29,277 nt of DNA from a virus: the IMG/VR virus record IMGVR_UViG_3300035701_000200, positions 1 to 29,277 of that record; one strand, given 5' to 3'. A program made the translations under genes and the position numbers. Under the pieces are notes generated by a model, which worked only from the letters and a program-made list of their open reading frames with translations, was not told the origin of the DNA and did not search any database. This document shows, piece by piece, positions 7,651-14,839 of this stretch. Position 1 is the stretch's first letter. Every line of letters begins with the position of its first letter.

Positions 7651-8289
7651 TTACTTCGCATCCTTGACGACAAGTCCGATCCCCATCTGGTGATGTCCGA
7701 AAGGCATCATGTCGTTATAATTCCTGATTTCTATAACCGTATGTTTTTTTTCCTGAATGACGAGTTCGCTCCAAAGACGCTTAACCTCACAGGTCTCGGT
7801 AACCGCGTTGCCCTTCCATCGTTCCGTTGAAATGTCATGGAACGCAACTATGTGTTTCGTCAATGGCGCGTATAGCGCATAATCCACGGCGACACCTTGA
7901 TAGGTATGATCGCCATCGATAAAGAGAAGATCGATCATCCGACCCGCAAGCCTCGATTTTAATAGTTCAACCGTCGCCTGGACATGGGAATCGCCCAGGA
8001 TGTCCGGGGGATAGACGGGCCCTGAGCGCGAACTTGACCGATCTATTCGGATGTGCTGTCCGATATCCATTCCGATATGTTCAGCGTTCAATAATGTCTC
8101 ATAAAAACTCTTCTGGCGACCGTTAGAGATGCCGATTTCTACAACAATCGGTCGCTCAATCCCGCGTGCCCCGAAATAGCCGTATGCAAATTCAAGGAAA
8201 CAAAGAAACTCGTTAAGATTCTGCTCGATGGCTTTTCCTGAACGATCCCCGGGAATTACAAGCGCCTCAAACCGTTCCCTAAACGTCAT
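7651..8289 (-). CDS. SAM-dependent methyltransferase (cephalosporin hydroxylase / Methyltransf_24-like)
   Basis: A 212-residue class I methyltransferase. The SAM loop is VVEIGISNG (residues 49-57), the second strand acid is HIGMDIG (71-77), and LLFIDGDHTYQG (121-132) with VAFHDI (148-153) match the family that includes CmcI and sugar O-methyltransferases, where Asp and His ligate a metal. It probably O-methylates a sugar made by the adjacent glycosyltransferases. The ribosome site GGGGAG precedes the ATG; the gene follows the double glycosyltransferase by 15 bases. Confidence 0.8.
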   Translation of the reverse strand: MTFRERFEALVIPGDRSGKAIEQNLNEFLCFLEFAYGYFGARGIERPIVVEIGISNGRQKSFYETLLNAEHIGMDIGQHIRIDRSSSRSGPVYPPDILGDSHVQATVELLKSRLAGRMIDLLFIDGDHTYQGVAVDYALYAPLTKHIVAFHDISTERWKGNAVTETCEVKRLWSELVIQEKKHTVIEIRNYNDMMPFGHHQMGIGLVVKDAK

Positions 8290-8304
8290 TGATACTGTCT
8301 CCCC

Positions 8305-9876
8305 TCATACCCTCCCGTTGTTTGCTACCCAATCCCGTTCTATTTCGGGCATGTGTTTCTTTGCGCGAAACTGGCGAGTCGCCGCCTTGTAGTGATGAAC
8401 ATTTTCTCCCGGCGCTTCATCTAGGACGGTTCCGCCCTCGGTAAAGTGGCCCAAGCCTGGAAATACCTTGATGATCTTGCCGGACAATCCGCGTTGATGG
8501 ATATCGAGCATCGTCAAATAACAGGGCGCTCCATGATGAACATAGGGATAAAACTTCTTGTAATTCCTTATATCAATCAATTGGAAAGAGGGTTGAAGAT
8601 ATCGTATCGAGCCATTAATGGGATTGCGTGTCCAGTTGATATGGCGACTTCGGTTTGCCGTTTCATCGACATCCCCAACGCCGAATGTATCTTCTTCCAT
8701 CATGGCCAACATGTCCTGAACACACGGCTTCAATAATTCGATGTCGGAATCGAAAATGAGGGCATACGGTGTCTTGGCCTTCTCGATGCCCAGGCACATC
8801 CCGCGCCCGTGCCCGATGTTGTAGCCGAGCGAGATGACTGTCGTCTTGTTGGATGCCAGTCGGCGCACGTAACCCGCACACGGATCGGCTGCATCCGAAC
8901 CGTCGATGATGATGATCGGCATCTCGGGATAGAACTTTCGAATCGAATTATAGGCCCGCTCGATCAAGTCTTTCGTATTCCAGCAAACCGTGATTCCGGT
9001 GACGGGAAGATCGGCCGGGAAATATGATTGATAATTTTCACTGGTCAACTTCCCGGTCAGGATATCCAGATAAATCTGATAATCCTTCGGTGCAAATTTC
9101 TTGAGCATCCCCCTGTCGGCCGTATCTTTGATGTTTCGATACATGGCCGGATTGTGGCCGATACCGATCCCGGCCCGACCGGGCAATCCCTTGATCCCAA
9201 GGAATAACGATTTACCGCTATCGTCAAACCGATATCCTCTACTGCCGATCTTTTGCCATATCCGCAAATCTATAAATGTATCGGCGACGTTTAGAATTTC
9301 ACGCATTTCATAAAGAAAGGAATTCCTGAAAGCCGTTTCCGCAAGATTCGCGTGTGTGTGATTCGCGTTGACGATATACCCGCCCGTCGGGAGGTGGTAA
9401 TATTTATAATCCCGAAGGCCGACAACCTCATGTTGATCCAACCGCCGGGACATCTCCTCGATATATTCCGGCGCATAGTATTCGTCGTCCTCGATGATAA
9501 AAATCTTATCGCCCGTGATCAACGGAAGCGCCGTCGCCAGGTTACGGTTAAGTGTATGTTTCGGGTCATCCGACCGTGGTTCCCTACGGACATATTGGAA
9601 ATTGCCCGTCGGAATCATCGGATTCTCGCCGTCATCCACGACTATCCATTGTGATGGTTTCACCGTTTGATGAAGCATCCACTTTCGGCAGAGTGCAAAA
9701 GCCAGTGGCCTATCTCCCGTCGGCGTAATACAGGTAATTAGTGAATTGCCCGGCATGGGTGCGACATGAGATATGGGAGCGGGAGAAACTGTCCTGCCGC
9801 GATTCTGCCGATTAATTCGCGTTTCCCGTCGCCGAAGTACGGCTTCTCTGGAACGAGTATGCTGGCTAGTAATCAT
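8305..9876 (-). CDS. Bifunctional glycosyltransferase, two GT-A domains, with N-terminal tag
   Basis: A 523-residue protein. Residues 1-28 (MITSQHTRSREAVLRRR...) repeat the basic tag of its neighbour. Domain 1 (about 44-285) opens LITCITPTGDRPLAFALC, has WIVVDDGENP and the acidic motif IIEDDEYY (128-134). Domain 2 (about 293-523) opens GITVCWNTKDLIERAYNSI, has IIIIDGSDA, GHGRGMCLGI and LIFDSDIEL (373-381). Both fit family 2 glycosyltransferases, so one polypeptide may add two sugars in sequence. The ribosome site is poor, although a 55-residue gene ends 27 bases upstream. Confidence 0.85.
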   Translation of the reverse strand: MITSQHTRSREAVLRRRETRINRQNRGRTVSPAPISHVAPMPGNSLITCITPTGDRPLAFALCRKWMLHQTVKPSQWIVVDDGENPMIPTGNFQYVRREPRSDDPKHTLNRNLATALPLITGDKIFIIEDDEYYAPEYIEEMSRRLDQHEVVGLRDYKYYHLPTGGYIVNANHTHANLAETAFRNSFLYEMREILNVADTFIDLRIWQKIGSRGYRFDDSGKSLFLGIKGLPGRAGIGIGHNPAMYRNIKDTADRGMLKKFAPKDYQIYLDILTGKLTSENYQSYFPADLPVTGITVCWNTKDLIERAYNSIRKFYPEMPIIIIDGSDAADPCAGYVRRLASNKTTVISLGYNIGHGRGMCLGIEKAKTPYALIFDSDIELLKPCVQDMLAMMEEDTFGVGDVDETANRSRHINWTRNPINGSIRYLQPSFQLIDIRNYKKFYPYVHHGAPCYLTMLDIHQRGLSGKIIKVFPGLGHFTEGGTVLDEAPGENVHHYKAATRQFRAKKHMPEIERDWVANNGRV

Positions 9877-9903
9877 AATTGCTGATTGTCCCCAAAAACG
9901 CCA

Positions 9904-10071
9904 TCATTGGGCCTGAGGTGCCCCAGGATCGATTATGTTGGCGATGTGCGCCCAATCCCTCACCTCACGTCCCTTTTTGGCCCTACGGGCTTCCACGACA
10001 ACGGGCGCGTCGTCTTTCCGCATATCCTCAACGTCACGTTCATCTCGTTCAATCTGATTATCGCTTTTCAT
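9904..10071 (-). CDS. Small charged protein of the glycan cassette, 55 aa
   Basis: Starts MKSDNQIERDERDVEDMR and ends IIDPGAPQAQ. It overlaps the DUF115-like gene by four bases (ATGA) with GAGG seven bases upstream of the ATG, and fills a gap of about 190 bases. Very acidic then basic, with a possible amphipathic helix; no known domain. It could be an adaptor between cassette enzymes, but nothing in the sequence proves this. Confidence 0.6.
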   Translation of the reverse strand: MKSDNQIERDERDVEDMRKDDAPVVVEARRAKKGREVRDWAHIANIIDPGAPQAQ

Positions 10072-10817
10072 TTCAAAACCTCATCGATTGTCGAAAATGG
10101 AAAAGCCCTCAAGTCCGAGGACTGACTGAGATTGACGATCCTAGGCCGCCCTCGCTTCGCAACGAGTTGCGCCAACTCCGTCAATCCTTTCAGGTATGAC
10201 CGCATGACGACCTCAGGCTGATGTCGCCCGTAGCCACCGTGAAAATGCGTCACCTTGCCCTGATGCCGAAGATCGTATCCCAACAGGTAAATCGGGTCAG
10301 CTCCCATGCAGATGGCAACGCCGATAGCCCCGAATCCTGAATTATTGCCGTGATAAAGCCCATGTCGCAACGATGTTGAAAGTCCTACTCGCCCAATACT
10401 TCGGATGGAATAAGCATCCTTAACATCACGCCCCCGGAGGTTTAGGAACACCCGGAGACCCTTGAATTCGTCCCATGCCTTTAGCGCGTCTGCACCGAAC
10501 TGGCCGCGCTTAAGGTACATATAGAAGCTCGCGTGGTCCATAAAGAACACCACGTCTGCAAACGGCGCGTATAGATACGCTTTATTGATGGCAATTACAT
10601 GCCCGCGCTCGCGCAAGCGCTCGAAGTCGAACCCTATGAGTGATGGTCCGCCGCCGATAATAAAGCACGGTTGGCCCGCCCAAGCGCCATCAGGCAACAC
10701 GTCTGCCGCCGGTCGATCAGGATTGATAGCCCGTGCGCTATCAGCGCGGTTTCTGGCTTGGATAGCATCCCGATCACGCATGATCCGTACTGCCGCTGGA
10801 CTTCGTTGTGTTAGCAT
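10068..10817 (-). CDS. DUF115 / MptE-like protein, putative sugar-modifying enzyme, with N-terminal tag
   Basis: A 249-residue protein from ATG 10817. Residues about 1-24 (MLTQRSPAAVRIMRDRDA...) resemble the tag of the two glycosyltransferases. The core PCFIIGGGPSLIGFDFERL, VIAINKAYLYAPFADVVFF and YLLGYDLRHQGKVTHFHGG are typical of DUF115/MptE-like proteins, a fold shared with flagellin-modifying Maf proteins and GT42 sialyltransferases that bind a nucleotide donor at GxGPSL. An ATG at 10871 extends the frame 18 residues through a strong hairpin; I prefer 10817 because the tag then aligns with M-I/L-T at its start. Confidence 0.7.
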   Translation of the reverse strand: MLTQRSPAAVRIMRDRDAIQARNRADSARAINPDRPAADVLPDGAWAGQPCFIIGGGPSLIGFDFERLRERGHVIAINKAYLYAPFADVVFFMDHASFYMYLKRGQFGADALKAWDEFKGLRVFLNLRGRDVKDAYSIRSIGRVGLSTSLRHGLYHGNNSGFGAIGVAICMGADPIYLLGYDLRHQGKVTHFHGGYGRHQPEVVMRSYLKGLTELAQLVAKRGRPRIVNLSQSSDLRAFPFSTIDEVLK

Positions 10818-10832
10818 CTCAGATATCGGCCC

Positions 10833-10863
10833 GGGGCCGAGCCGCCTAGAACGACTCGGCCCC
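10833..10863 (-). promoter_or_regulatory. 12-bp GC-rich hairpin after the major capsid gene
   Basis: GGGGCCGAGTCG-TTCTAGG-CGGCTCGGCCCC forms 12 pairs (one G-T) with a seven-base loop. There is no U-tract after it on the minus strand, so it may be a rho-aided attenuator, an mRNA 3'-end protector for capsid transcripts, or a brake on the glycan cassette. Confidence 0.6.
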
Positions 10864-10895
10864 TGCCGCATAAATTGTTTTGAGCCTTTCTCCCT

Positions 10896-10915
10896 TAGAA
10901 CCTAAAGAGGTTCTA
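10896..10915 (-). promoter_or_regulatory. Small hairpin over the capsid stop codon
   Basis: TAGAACC-TCTTTA-GGTTCTA is a seven-pair stem that contains the TAG stop of the capsid gene in its loop region. It precedes the larger hairpin by about 30 bases; the pair may act together. Confidence 0.35.
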
Positions 10916-12029
10916 CGTGCTGCATTTGGCCTATGCCTGTGGGAACTTCCCCGCAAGCAACCAAGGGGTTGAAGCTGGGGGGTGGGCATGAGCCGCTTTC
11001 CTCGGTGAGCGTGATGCAATTGATCTGGTCGATGTCGCCGATGCATCCACCGTGACGCATCCACCCGGCGACCGTGTCGGTATAGCTGAGGATGTCGAAA
11101 TCGTCGAACAGGGTGAGGTCCATCCTGTAGCCGATTTTGAGCGACCGCCCGGGCAGGATGACCATGATCCGGTCGGTTTGGGTGAGCATCATTGAGGTGA
11201 TCTGCTTGAAGTTGTAGTCGATGCGAAGTTCAGCGCCGGTATAGGCTTGGATGCGCTGATTAAGGGCATAGCGCACGCGGCCCCTGAGTTGGAGCGGGGT
11301 CAGAACGATGAATTGAGTAGTTGCAGGATTGATGTCGTAGCCGCGATTGGCCACGTTGGTCAAGATATCCGTTGCGGCGAAATTGATGGATGCCGCAATA
11401 TCCGCAGCATCCGCATCGCAGCCGTGGCAATTGGCATCCACGACGGAACAGCAACCCTTGGCAGTTGCCGCGGCTTCCAGAAGCGCATAATAGACGCTTG
11501 CCCGGTGACTGTATGCCTTGTTCCGGAACTCGATGGCGTTGTCCTCGATTGTCCACCAGTCGCCGTCCTCGAAGAGCTGACGATGCCAGCCGAGCGCGCC
11601 ACCATAGTAGCAGAAGAACACGCGCTCCTTTTCCCCGGTCATCTGATAGACTTTGAGTTTCTCACCCGGCTTGACCTCAAGGAATTTGAGGCCCGAGCGG
11701 ACGGCCGCGATATCGAAGCCGCTCGCCTTAGTGCCGCTATAATCCCGAATGTCGAAGATCTGCTCATAGCCGTTGTCGTAATCCGTCATGAGGTGGAACT
11801 TCTGAACGATGTCGATGGCCTTCTCGTTGACCCAACCGTCGGACATGAGGGTGAACTCCTGGACCTGCTTGTGAGCCTTGACGAACTCCTGGACATTGGC
11901 GAACCGATCCGCAACATACTTGTTGGGAAGCGCGCAGAAATACTGCAACGCGCCCGCGAGGCTCTTCCGCTGTTCGGGATCCTTGTAATTGAACTTTTCC
12001 CAGTTGAGATTAAAGATTTTGCTGTTCAT
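10902..12029 (-). CDS. Major capsid protein
   Basis: A 375-residue protein following scaffold and decoration genes, the canonical place of the HK97-fold capsid protein. Segments such as AAVRSGLKFLEVKPGEKLKV, ASVYYALLEAAATA, ATDILTNVANRGYDINPATTQFIVLTPLQL and the late RIMVILPGRSLKIGYRMDLT fit the A- and P-domain pattern. It starts with ATG after AAGGGGAT. Unusual for a capsid, it has many Cys: a CC-x6-C-x2-C cluster (193, 194, 201, 204) and several near the C-terminus (GGCIGD, QINC, SGSC, LVACGE). These may bind metal or form disulfides. Confidence 0.8.
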   Translation of the reverse strand: MNSKIFNLNWEKFNYKDPEQRKSLAGALQYFCALPNKYVADRFANVQEFVKAHKQVQEFTLMSDGWVNEKAIDIVQKFHLMTDYDNGYEQIFDIRDYSGTKASGFDIAAVRSGLKFLEVKPGEKLKVYQMTGEKERVFFCYYGGALGWHRQLFEDGDWWTIEDNAIEFRNKAYSHRASVYYALLEAAATAKGCCSVVDANCHGCDADAADIAASINFAATDILTNVANRGYDINPATTQFIVLTPLQLRGRVRYALNQRIQAYTGAELRIDYNFKQITSMMLTQTDRIMVILPGRSLKIGYRMDLTLFDDFDILSYTDTVAGWMRHGGCIGDIDQINCITLTEESGSCPPPSFNPLVACGEVPTGIGQMQHVEPL

Positions 12030-12041
12030 GATTGTATCCCC

Positions 12042-12458
12042 TTACGGAAGGACTACCTCAACCTCGGCGTGATCGCCCTTGAGGTCAATTTCGACGAAAT
12101 CGTCGGTTTCCCCGGCAGGTTCGGTTGCGATCCCAATCCAGAAATAACCACTATCATAGGCGGGCGTAACGAGCCGGGTCGTCGGATTCCAATAAACCCT
12201 GTCCCCCGGATCAAATGACTCGCCCTTGCCGGAATCCTTCATGACCATGATCTTCTCGGCGTGGTAGATGAGGACGCCTTCCTCACCGAATGCGATTGTT
12301 TCGAGAAGCGCACCGACGGTGTCGTTGACAAGGTAAAGATAGGGGTCCCCGGCGATCTGGGCATCTTTGATGCCGTGCTGGCCGAGGCTATCCTCACAGA
12401 TGAATTTGAATGTCCGCCAATCACCCATAGGCGTGGCGGTTCTCAGTGCATTTGGCAT
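12042..12458 (-). CDS. Capsid decoration protein, DUF2190-like
   Basis: A 138-residue protein between scaffold and capsid genes. The segment DPGDRVYWNPTTRLVTP followed by FWIGIATEPAGETDDFVEIDL is the typical second half of DUF2190 proteins (RecA/RadA-annotated in some phages; now seen as capsid cement proteins). The C-terminus is acidic beta strand (AEVEVVLP). Ribosome site AAAGGAGG upstream of MPNALRTATP. It should bind the outside of the expanded head. Confidence 0.75.
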   Translation of the reverse strand: MPNALRTATPMGDWRTFKFICEDSLGQHGIKDAQIAGDPYLYLVNDTVGALLETIAFGEEGVLIYHAEKIMVMKDSGKGESFDPGDRVYWNPTTRLVTPAYDSGYFWIGIATEPAGETDDFVEIDLKGDHAEVEVVLP

Positions 12459-12496
12459 ACCTGTGCCTCCTTTGTTGAATTTAGAAAGAAAGATTT

Positions 12497-12516
12497 CCGC
12501 GCACGTCTATGCGCGG
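12497..12516 (-). terminator. Terminator-like hairpin between scaffold and decoration genes
   Basis: In the leader, CCGCGCA-TAGACG-TGCGCGG forms seven GC-rich pairs. In minus-strand order it lies after the decoration gene and before nothing else is read except AAATCTTTCTTTC, a U-rich tail on the upstream side of the decoration gene. The order is scaffold stop, hairpin, U-rich stretch, decoration start, so it could partly stop transcripts after the scaffold. Being inside a required operon, it must be leaky. Confidence 0.4.
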
Positions 12517-12535
12517 CTTACCGCCACCCGACGGG

Positions 12536-13117
12536 TCAAGCGAGTCTGATGAAGGGATTCTTCGCGGGATCAAGGTATTTGTTCAAGACAGCATCGCCGG
12601 TCGATTGATTCTCCGGGCCGGTTCCACCCCCCTTGTCGCCGCCTCCGGCAACCTTTTCCTCAATCCCCATGAGCTTGGCAATCTTGCCGTACTCATCGAC
12701 CTCGGAGTCCAGGTAGAAATTGAACTCCTTCTCAACGTCTTCGGGTTTGATCGGCTTAAACTTGTCCAGTCGCCCCTCGATGAAGGTCGCCTGCTTCTCC
12801 GTGAGTTTCCGCGTTGCCTTCTGTGCATCGTAGAGCGGCCTGACCTTGCCCGTTGCCGCTGTTATCCGAAGCATGTTCGCCTCGGCTTTCAGGTCGGCGA
12901 GCTGTTTTTCCAGCTCTCCCTTCGTCTTGTCGAAACCTTCCTCGCCGCGCTTCCTGTGGGCATATTCGCCCGCAACGGCGCGCCGATTCTCGGTCTCGAT
13001 CAACCCCTTGACCGATGGGTCATCGGCCAAAACTTCCGCTCCGAAAATATCGGACGGCTTGATCTTGTCCGCTTTGACCAGGTCGCGTAGCTGGTCAATC
13101 GTTACGACATCTCCCAT
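12536..13117 (-). CDS. Capsid scaffold protein
   Basis: A 193-residue protein from ATG 13117, with AAAGGAG six bases upstream; the frame is open 21 codons further but that part lacks a site. It is highly charged and helical, with a predicted coiled coil around RKRGEEGFDKTKGELEKQLA and a Gly-rich linker (EKVAGGGDKGGGTGPENQ) before a short C-terminal helix NKYLDPAKNPFIRLA, which would bind the capsid protein. Position between protease and decoration/capsid genes supports the role. Confidence 0.75.
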   Translation of the reverse strand: MGDVVTIDQLRDLVKADKIKPSDIFGAEVLADDPSVKGLIETENRRAVAGEYAHRKRGEEGFDKTKGELEKQLADLKAEANMLRITAATGKVRPLYDAQKATRKLTEKQATFIEGRLDKFKPIKPEDVEKEFNFYLDSEVDEYGKIAKLMGIEEKVAGGGDKGGGTGPENQSTGDAVLNKYLDPAKNPFIRLA

Positions 13118-13157
13118 TAGAGACTCCTTTGTTCCGCTCCTGGCTGTCCGGGACGGC

Positions 13158-13778
13158 TTAGTGATGTATTTGATGCCCAACTTCTGCGCTGGGAATCTTA
13201 TGCCCGACTTCTGTCTTTATGCCCTTATCTTTGGCAAACGCCTGGAGTTGGCCGAGGAGTGTTGCCCCGGCGAATCCCGGCGTCTCGATTTCTGAGTTGC
13301 CAAGCGCGATAGCCGATACGTTATTGACGTCGTTTGCGATAATGTTCCCCTTACCGTCAACATCGAGGTCAATCTCGGCTTCGATGGATGCCACATCGAG
13401 GTTCAGTCGCCGGCTGGCAGGCTCGATATAGCAGGCCACAACGGATGACCAACGTCCGGCTATTTCCTTGAGTGCCTTGCCGACTACGCGCCCGATGGGG
13501 ATGCGTCCCGTCTGGTCATTGGTTGCCCCGTGTCCGTGGAAGAGCTGTAACCCTGCTTCGATCTTCTCATGGAGCTTGTCGACGATGGCGCGATACCATT
13601 TCTTGACGATGTTGCCATATCCGACCAAGTTCCCCTTCGCTTCGCCTTCATGCGCTACGACATAGGCCCGGAATAGGGGTGCCGGGTCAGTCTTTTTAAT
13701 CTCGCGGATAGTCTCTTCGGGGATCATCCCGGCTATCTCTGAGGAAGCCATATAATGAAGGGCAACACGGATCTTCAT
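13158..13778 (-). CDS. Prohead (head maturation) protease candidate
   Basis: A 206-residue protein directly before the scaffold. LFHGHGATNDQTGRIPIGRV (79-98) resembles the catalytic-His strand of HK97-type prohead proteases (H81 or H83 followed by P-I-G-R-V), and LDVASIEAEIDLD (127-139) may hold the serine (S131). These enzymes cut scaffold and capsid precursors. The usual S-x-G context of the serine is not clear, so the catalytic assignment is tentative; position is the stronger argument. It starts MKIRVALHY and overlaps the lipoprotein gene by four bases. Confidence 0.6.
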   Translation of the reverse strand: MKIRVALHYMASSEIAGMIPEETIREIKKTDPAPLFRAYVVAHEGEAKGNLVGYGNIVKKWYRAIVDKLHEKIEAGLQLFHGHGATNDQTGRIPIGRVVGKALKEIAGRWSSVVACYIEPASRRLNLDVASIEAEIDLDVDGKGNIIANDVNNVSAIALGNSEIETPGFAGATLLGQLQAFAKDKGIKTEVGHKIPSAEVGHQIHH

Positions 13779-14056
13779 GGATTAACCTCACTCTTCGTGA
13801 AATAAGTATTCGTCCAATCTTTGAAAACGGTATATTGAATTCCAGGTTCATAGCGTCCATTTTTAGGAAGCACATAAACCTCGATAACTTTTCCGTTATC
13901 AAAGGTTAAATGCCATACATCATGGCCCGAAAAAAGGTAGTGCCCAGACGTCCGTTCGTGGTCAACCTGGGTCAAGGTTGCCGTAAATTGCAAAGTGGAA
14001 TTGCACGAAAAAAGAACAACAATAAACAATAGCAGAAAAGCAATGCGGATTTTCAT
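13775..14056 (-). CDS. Small lipoprotein, probable moron
   Basis: A 93-residue protein with a lipoprotein signal: MKIR, a hydrophobic run, then LFSC with Cys18 as the lipid-bearing residue and Asn19 after it. The mature part is a short beta-rich domain (TATLTQVDHERTSGHYLFSG, WHLTFDNGKVIEVYVLP). Lipoproteins are not needed for head assembly; in other phages (T5 Llp, TP-J34 Ltp) they block superinfection. Bases 13980-14056 are clearly more A/T-rich than the flanking head genes, which suggests a recent insertion. Function is inference. Confidence 0.7.
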   Translation of the reverse strand: MKIRIAFLLLFIVVLFSCNSTLQFTATLTQVDHERTSGHYLFSGHDVWHLTFDNGKVIEVYVLPKNGRYEPGIQYTVFKDWTNTYFTKSEVNP

Positions 14057-14059
14057 GGC

Positions 14060-14449
14060 TTACTTCGCCTTCCGTTTCTTGACCGCAGCCTTCTTGGCGC
14101 GCTTGGGTTGCGGGGTCTTTATCGCGGGCGCGGGCATATGGCTCTCGTAAATAAAGCGGGGGTCAACTTTGATCGCTCGCTTGTATCCCACGCTGTTCAT
14201 CAAATGATCTAGTTCAGTCGTATTGAACTTGATCTTGGGGTCGACCTTGTTGGTCTCACGCTTGTTGACCATCGAAAAGTTCGTGGGAATCTTTGAAGTC
14301 TTGGGGAAAACCACCTTCCGGTCTTTGCCCTCATTTCCATAACGATAGACCATTGAACCTTCTGGACCATTCCCGCTCGTCGTAGTAACGACCCGCCGCT
14401 TGCCGTCATCTTCCGGCGTCCTTACCTTCGTGGTATTCGTAGTAAACAT
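14060..14449 (-). CDS. Basic protein of unknown function in the head operon
   Basis: A 129-residue protein from ATG 14449, overlapping the upstream stop by one base (TGATG), with AGGAGG four bases before. Polar start (MFTTNTTKVRTPEDDGKRRV), middle TTELDHLMNSVGYKRAIKVD, and a strongly basic tail (PKRAKKAAVKKRKAK) that could bind DNA. I recognise no family. Its place between portal and protease suggests a structural or packaging accessory. Confidence 0.65.
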   Translation of the reverse strand: MFTTNTTKVRTPEDDGKRRVVTTTSGNGPEGSMVYRYGNEGKDRKVVFPKTSKIPTNFSMVNKRETNKVDPKIKFNTTELDHLMNSVGYKRAIKVDPRFIYESHMPAPAIKTPQPKRAKKAAVKKRKAK

Positions 14450-14652
14450 CAATCCTCCTCGTCCGTCTTAATCATGGGATTAAAGAACGGATCGATATAT
14501 TTCATTTCCTGGGCGTGTGCATATCGCGCCCTCATGGCCGCGATAGCCCCCGCTTCAGTATCCGAGCAAATCCTGCGCCCGGTTTCCTTGTTGCGAAAGC
14601 ACCACTTCTCTTTCCCTTCGACCATCTCTTTTTTAATTTCGGTGTATGGCAT
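14449..14652 (-). CDS. Small protein of unknown function, 67 aa
   Basis: Reads MPYTEIKKEMVEGKEKWCFR and ends FFNPMIKTDEED. Two Cys (KWCFRN, RRICSD) and a helix AGAIAAMRARYAHAQEMKY. A GAGGAAG ribosome site supports the start. It follows the zinc-knuckle gene by one base. Confidence 0.65.
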   Translation of the reverse strand: MPYTEIKKEMVEGKEKWCFRNKETGRRICSDTEAGAIAAMRARYAHAQEMKYIDPFFNPMIKTDEED

Positions 14653-14653
14653 G

Positions 14654-14839
14654 TTATCTTCCTCGCCTCTTGGTTAGGCCAATGGTGTGACCGCACTTAA
14701 CGCATTTGGCGCAGATGTTCCACCCGTGCTTCCGCATATGGCAGGGGCAAACTTTCTTATACATGGCCGACGTGCATTTCGGGCAGGGCGTTGCTATAAT
14801 CTCCAGCCCCGCAACTCGTTTGGCTGTGGTTATCATCAT
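14654..14839 (-). CDS. Small zinc-ribbon protein
   Basis: A 61-residue protein with CPKC at residues 19-22, CPCH around 32-35 and CAKCVKCGH near 43-51, enough ligands for one or two zinc sites. Overlaps the portal gene by four bases (ATGA), so it is coupled to it. Basic C-terminus (LTKRRGR). The role is unknown; nucleic-acid or protein binding is likely. Confidence 0.7.
   Translation of the reverse strand: MMITTAKRVAGLEIIATPCPKCTSAMYKKVCPCHMRKHGWNICAKCVKCGHTIGLTKRRGR

Noticed and set aside
9879-10199. Plus-strand frames in the apparent gap at 9.9-10.1 kb
   Set aside because: The minus strand holds a coupled 55-residue gene that explains the gap better.
11247-12218. A 323-codon open frame on the plus strand
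   Set aside because: It is antisense to the capsid and decoration genes, lacks a ribosome site and any recognisable domain; long antisense frames are common opposite GC-balanced genes.
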